Below, piece after piece: positions 1 through 6,491 of a stretch of 6,491 bases of DNA; position 1 is the stretch's first letter, and each line of letters opens with the position of its first letter. The DNA is taken from positions 1 to 6,491 of the forward strand of contig QGUL01000108.1 in assembly GCA_003242425.1 (NCBI GenBank). Reading direction: 5' to 3'. Made by a program: the position numbers and the translations under genes. The notes under the pieces are model-generated. The model saw nothing but the letters and a program-made list of their open reading frames with translations. It was not told the origin of the DNA and did no database searches. The stretch is from Pseudomonadota bacterium (GTDB taxonomy: Bacteria; Pseudomonadota; Gammaproteobacteria; Burkholderiales; SG8-39).

Positions 1-1
1 C

Positions 2-160
2 ATCGTGCACGGCAAGGGACTGGGTTCGAAGAACCGTGAACCCGTATTGAAGGGTCGGGTGCGGGCCTGGCTGGCGCGCCGCGCCGAGGTGCTCGCCTAC
101 TGCGAGCCGCCGGAAGCGCAGGGCGGCAGCGGCGCGCTGCTGGTCCTGCTGAAAGGTTAG
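2..160 (+). CDS. Smr-domain protein, C-terminal part (partial at window edge)
   Basis: Only the last 52 codons and a TAG stop are present; the start lies to the left of the window. The visible peptide opens with IVHGKGLGS, the H-x-GKG core of the Smr (small MutS-related) domain. It continues with a K-x-x-VRAWL helix and ends in a GGSGALLVLLKG strand, the usual C-terminal end of proteobacterial stand-alone Smr proteins. Smr domains bind DNA or RNA and many are nickase-type endonucleases. The stand-alone bacterial forms have no firmly assigned physiological role. Whether this one is a short Smr protein or the tail of a MutS2 cannot be proved without the N-terminus, but the lineage and ending favour the short form. 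The gene converges on glnB, with 27 bp between the two stops. Confidence 0.85.
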   Translation: MVHGKGLGSKNREPVLKGRVRAWLARRAEVLAYCEPPEAQGGSGALLVLLKG

Positions 161-162
161 CG

Positions 163-178
163 CCGGGCGTGCGCCCGG
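163..178. terminator. GC hairpin between convergent Smr gene and glnB (weak terminator candidate)
   Basis: CCGGGC (163-168) and GCCCGG (173-178) can pair around a four-base GTGC loop, inside the 27-bp gap between two convergent stop codons. No T-run follows on either strand, so it lacks the second half of a classical intrinsic terminator. The position is right for a bidirectional terminator, but short GC stems also arise by chance in DNA this GC-rich. Confidence 0.3.
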
Positions 179-187
179 GCGCGGCGG

Positions 188-1743
<1,556 letters not shown>

Positions 1744-1746
<3 letters not shown>

Positions 1747-1764
1747 GGTGCGCGGCGTACCTCA
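1744..1764. terminator. Stop-to-stop hairpin between the FemAB-like gene and ppa (candidate bidirectional terminator)
   Basis: TGAGGTGCG (1744-1752), loop CGG, then CGTACCTCA (1756-1764). On the plus-strand transcript all nine positions pair, one as G-U. On the minus-strand transcript the same position is an A-C mismatch. The base of the stem is formed by the TGA stop of the FemAB-like gene on one side and the TGA stop of ppa (TCA on this strand) on the other. No T-run follows in either direction, so intrinsic termination would be inefficient. It may instead protect 3' ends or act with Rho. Confidence 0.4.
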
Positions 1765-2304
1765 CACCGGCTTCACGCTGCGCTTGTAGTTCTCGACGCC
1801 GTCCTGGATGTCTTTCTTCGCTTCGTCCGGGCCGAACCAGCCGACCACTTTCACCCACTTGCCCGGTTCGAGGTCCTTGTAGTGCTCGAAGAAGTGGCAG
1901 ATCTGGTCGAGCAGCAGTTTCGGCAGGTCCTGCACCGTCCGCACGTGCGCGTACATGGGCGTGAGCTTGTCCACCGGCACCGCGAGCACCTTGGTGTCCT
2001 CGCCGGCCTCGTCTTCCATTTTCAGCATGCCGATCGCGCGGCAGCGGACCACTACGCCGGGGGTGAGCGGAAAGGGCGTGATCACCAGCACGTCCACCGG
2101 ATCGCCGTCGCCTGACAAGGTCCGCGGCACGTACCCGTAGTTGCAGGGATACTGCATGGGCGTGGACAGAAAACGGTCGACGAAGATCGCCCCGGTCTCC
2201 TCGTCCACTTCGTACTTGATCGGATTGGCGTGTGCGGGAATTTCGATGATGACGTTGAAATCGTTGGGAATGTCGCGTCCGGAATCGACTCGGTCGAAGT
2301 TCAT
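1762..2304 (-). CDS. ppa: Inorganic pyrophosphatase, family I
   Basis: A 180-residue soluble Mg2+-dependent enzyme that hydrolyses pyrophosphate to two phosphates, pulling nucleic acid, aminoacyl-tRNA and other biosynthetic reactions forward. The family signature DGDPVDV is at residues 66-72. The whole active-site set of the E. coli enzyme is present with numbering shifted by one: E21, K30, E32, R44, Y56, D66, D68, D71, D98, D103, K105, Y142 and K143. Length is close to the roughly 176 residues of the bacterial hexameric form. ATG at 2304 gives the expected N-terminus, though the ribosome-binding region (GATAGAAC) is weak. It lies downstream of rhlE on the same strand, 97 bp away, with its own near-perfect -10 box. 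It is probably expressed independently and constitutively. Confidence 0.97.
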   Translation of the reverse strand: MNFDRVDSGRDIPNDFNVIIEIPAHANPIKYEVDEETGAIFVDRFLSTPMQYPCNYGYVPRTLSGDGDPVDVLVITPFPLTPGVVVRCRAIGMLKMEDEAGEDTKVLAVPVDKLTPMYAHVRTVQDLPKLLLDQICHFFEHYKDLEPGKWVKVVGWFGPDEAKKDIQDGVENYKRSVKPV

Positions 2305-2350
2305 TGAAGTTCTATCGGGTAATTGAGATGGGATTCGAGCTTGCAGGCGA

Positions 2351-2362
2351 CGGCGGCCGCCG
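2351..2362. repeat. 12-bp perfect palindrome at the predicted ppa transcription start
   Basis: CGGCGGCCGCCG reads the same on both strands. If transcription starts about 7 bases past the ppa -10 box (near 2364), this covers roughly +3 to +14, a position where repressors can bind or where a small RNA hairpin could form at the 5' end. GC-only palindromes are expected fairly often in such DNA, so its role is unproven. Confidence 0.4.
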
Positions 2363-2370
2363 AGGCGCGG

Positions 2371-2376
2371 ATTATA
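2371..2376 (-). promoter_or_regulatory. -10 box of the ppa promoter
   Basis: A perfect TATAAT on the minus strand, in one of the few AT-rich spots of the 97-bp rhlE-ppa gap. The bases 16-18 upstream (GCGAGC and its shifts) do not resemble TTGACA and there is no TG extension, so only the -10 is recognisable. The predicted leader to the ATG at 2304 is about 60 nt. Confidence 0.5.
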
Positions 2377-2385
2377 CGTCCAGCC

Positions 2386-2401
2386 GCGGCGGCGCTCGCC
2401 G

Positions 2402-2402
<1 letters not shown>
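2386..2402 (-). terminator. Hairpin just after the rhlE stop (weak terminator candidate)
   Basis: On the minus strand, GCGGCG, loop AGCGC, CGCCGC forms a 6-bp GC stem beginning with the last base of the rhlE TAG stop. It ends about ten bases before the ppa -10 box. No T-run follows, so it is not a classical intrinsic terminator. Confidence 0.3.
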
Positions 2403-3811
<1,409 letters not shown>

Positions 3812-3820
3812 ACAGCGCAA

Positions 3821-3826
3821 CTCCTT
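3821..3826 (-). promoter_or_regulatory. Ribosome binding site that fixes the rhlE start
   Basis: AAGGAG on the minus strand ends nine bases before the TTG at 3811. Another in-frame TTG directly abuts this site and is too close to be used. This is the strongest Shine-Dalgarno match in the window and compensates for the weak start codon. Confidence 0.75.
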
Positions 3827-3913
3827 GCGTGCGCCCGGGCGACTGCCGTCGGTGTGAAAGGGAAGAAACTGGAAACTGCTTGAGGAACGGCAGGCGCCGA
3901 GCAGTAGCCGGAC

Positions 3914-3922
3914 AGTATAGCA
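3914..3922 (-). promoter_or_regulatory. Extended -10 promoter of rhlE
   Basis: TGCTATACT on the minus strand is a TGn-extended -10 with five of six core matches, which can work without a -35 box; indeed no TTGACA-like element is found upstream. Transcription would begin near 3907, giving a leader of about 96 nt before the TTG start. The leader is pyrimidine-rich in its first half (for example TTTCTTCCCTTTC). Confidence 0.5.
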
Positions 3923-3929
3923 GAGGCCG

Positions 3930-3952
3930 CGAGGCAGGCCGGCGGCGCCTCG
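3930..3952. repeat. Inverted repeat between the divergent rhlE and yheS -10 boxes
   Basis: CGAGGC (3930-3935) and GCCTCG (3947-3952) are inverted copies separated by 11 bp. The right half touches the yheS -10 box directly. The repeat occupies the stretch where both promoters would have their -35 boxes, so a protein bound here could affect both genes. It is short and GC-rich, so chance is a serious alternative. Confidence 0.35.
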
Positions 3953-3958
3953 TATAAT
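3953..3958 (+). promoter_or_regulatory. -10 box of the yheS promoter
   Basis: A perfect TATAAT in the context CGTATAATCC. The identical 10-mer surrounds the ppa -10 box on the minus strand (2369-2378). No convincing -35 is seen 15-19 bp upstream. The predicted start near 3965 gives a leader of about 44 nt that is pyrimidine-rich and has no Shine-Dalgarno run. Confidence 0.55.
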
Positions 3959-4008
3959 CCCCGCTTGCATTCGTTCCTTTGCGGCGCCCGTCCGCCGTCC
4001 ATCGCTGC

Positions 4009-5901
<1,893 letters not shown>

Positions 5902-5903
5902 TA

Positions 5904-5935
5904 CGTGCCGCCGGACCATGCGCACCCCCGGCACG
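5904..5935. terminator. Inverted repeat after yheS (weak terminator candidate)
   Basis: CGTGCCG (5904-5910) and CGGCACG (5929-5935) can form a 7-bp stem with an 18-base loop, in the 39-bp gap between the convergent yheS and 173-residue genes. There is no T-run on either side and the loop is long, so efficient intrinsic termination is doubtful. Confidence 0.25.
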
Positions 5936-5940
5936 GCCGT

Positions 5941-6462
5941 TCAGTTGATCGTCGGCCGCTCGTTGTCCGCGTGCACCGGCGCCGAGGACGTGCCGATGCG
6001 CAACGCGAGATTCCAGTCGGCCTTCTTCACGCCGTTCTCGATCAGCTTGAGCAGTCCGTGCACCAGTTTTTCGTCGAGCTGGATGTGGATGCTTTCGCCG
6101 CGCTCGGGGAAGAGACTCAGCGTCTGCCCTTTCTCGCCCCGGCGCGCTTCCACGCGCACGACGAGCAGCGGTTCCGGCCCCATCGGGTAGACGCGCGGCA
6201 CGTCGGCATAGGGCCGGCTGAAATCGGCCTGGCTCACCGCCGCGGCATGCCGGAAGTCGAGCAGTGCCCGGCGCGCCTCGGGGTTCGGCTGCAAGGCGAT
6301 TTCCGGGACCGCGTGCGCCATGTCGAGCAATACCGCCCAGAGGCGCTGCACGCAACGCCGCGTGATCCAGAGCAACACTTCGGCGTTCTGGTCGGTGGAC
6401 AGGCGCAGCAGCAAGCGGTCCTGGTCGGGGACGTATTCGAGTTTGAGTTGATGCAGACGCAT
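5941..6462 (-). CDS. Conserved-looking protein of unknown function, 173 aa
   Basis: I do not recognise a named family with confidence. It resembles uncharacterised proteobacterial proteins that begin with an M-R-x-H-Q-L/Y-x-x-x-x-D-R-L-L-L-R-x-S pattern. The protein has no signal peptide, membrane segment, cysteine cluster or known catalytic motif. The N-terminal part alternates hydrophobic residues as in beta strands (LKLEYV, RLLLRLST, AEVLLWIT; residues 6-34), followed by a helix containing RRCVQRLW (35-42). A DFRHAAAVSQADFSRPY segment lies at 69-85. Two further strand-like blocks follow (PLLVVRVEAR, 98-107; SIHIQLDEKLVHGLLKLIEN, 124-143), then KKADWNLALRI (146-156) and a polar tail. Strand-rich folding is an inference. 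ATG at 6462 is a natural start but has no Shine-Dalgarno upstream. Codon use is GC-ending like the neighbouring genes, and the opposite strand gives only an Arg/His-rich frame. It converges with yheS; what lies upstream is outside the window. Confidence 0.75.
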   Translation of the reverse strand: MRLHQLKLEYVPDQDRLLLRLSTDQNAEVLLWITRRCVQRLWAVLLDMAHAVPEIALQPNPEARRALLDFRHAAAVSQADFSRPYADVPRVYPMGPEPLLVVRVEARRGEKGQTLSLFPERGESIHIQLDEKLVHGLLKLIENGVKKADWNLALRIGTSSAPVHADNERPTIN

Positions 6463-6491
6463 GGCGAAGGACGGCAGTGATCCGGACCGAG

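Noticed and set aside
5905..6480. Plus-strand open frame of 191 codons opposite the 173-residue gene.
   Set aside because: It is rich in His, Arg and Gln with no hydrophobic core pattern, whereas the minus-strand reading has regular strand/helix periodicity and normal codon use.

Overview
The window is GC-rich and densely coded: six complete genes plus one partial, and no gap longer than 197 bases. It reads as chromosomal housekeeping DNA from a proteobacterium. A betaproteobacterium or a closely related lineage is most likely. The reasons are a GlnB nearly identical in motif layout to enteric GlnB, a FemAB-like (DUF482-type) acyltransferase next to glnB and ppa, an RhlE-type DEAD-box helicase and a YheS-type ABC-F ATPase. 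The lineage is an inference from protein recognition, not from a phylogeny.

Layout. Bases 2-160 (+) are the C-terminal end of an Smr-domain protein. It converges with glnB (188-526, -), which encodes the P-II nitrogen signal protein. Diverging from glnB after only 44 bp is a FemAB-like/GNAT-fold protein (571-1746, +). This converges on the inorganic pyrophosphatase gene ppa (1762-2304, -) with 15 bp between the stops, and a hairpin spans exactly stop to stop. Upstream of ppa, on the same strand, is the DEAD-box RNA helicase gene rhlE (2402-3811, -), which probably starts at a TTG codon. A 197-bp divergent control region separates rhlE from the ABC-F gene yheS (4009-5901, +). yheS converges with a 173-residue conserved-looking protein of unknown function (5941-6462, -). 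The last 29 bases hold nothing I can call.

How the genes relate. There is no obvious multi-gene operon: the strand alternates and every minus-strand gene has its own candidate -10 box. GlnB (nitrogen/2-oxoglutarate sensing) and Ppa (pyrophosphate removal) are core metabolism. RhlE and YheS both act on RNA or ribosomes and share one divergent control region. The FemAB-like protein and the 173-residue protein are the least understood.

I found no mobile element, CRISPR array, tRNA, rRNA, phage gene or defence system, and no evidence of a new multi-gene system. The points worth a second look are small in scale: the divergent glnB/FemAB-like start region, the stop-to-stop hairpin, a palindrome at the predicted ppa transcription start, the TTG start and long leader of rhlE, an inverted repeat in the rhlE/yheS control region, and the unknown 173-residue protein.
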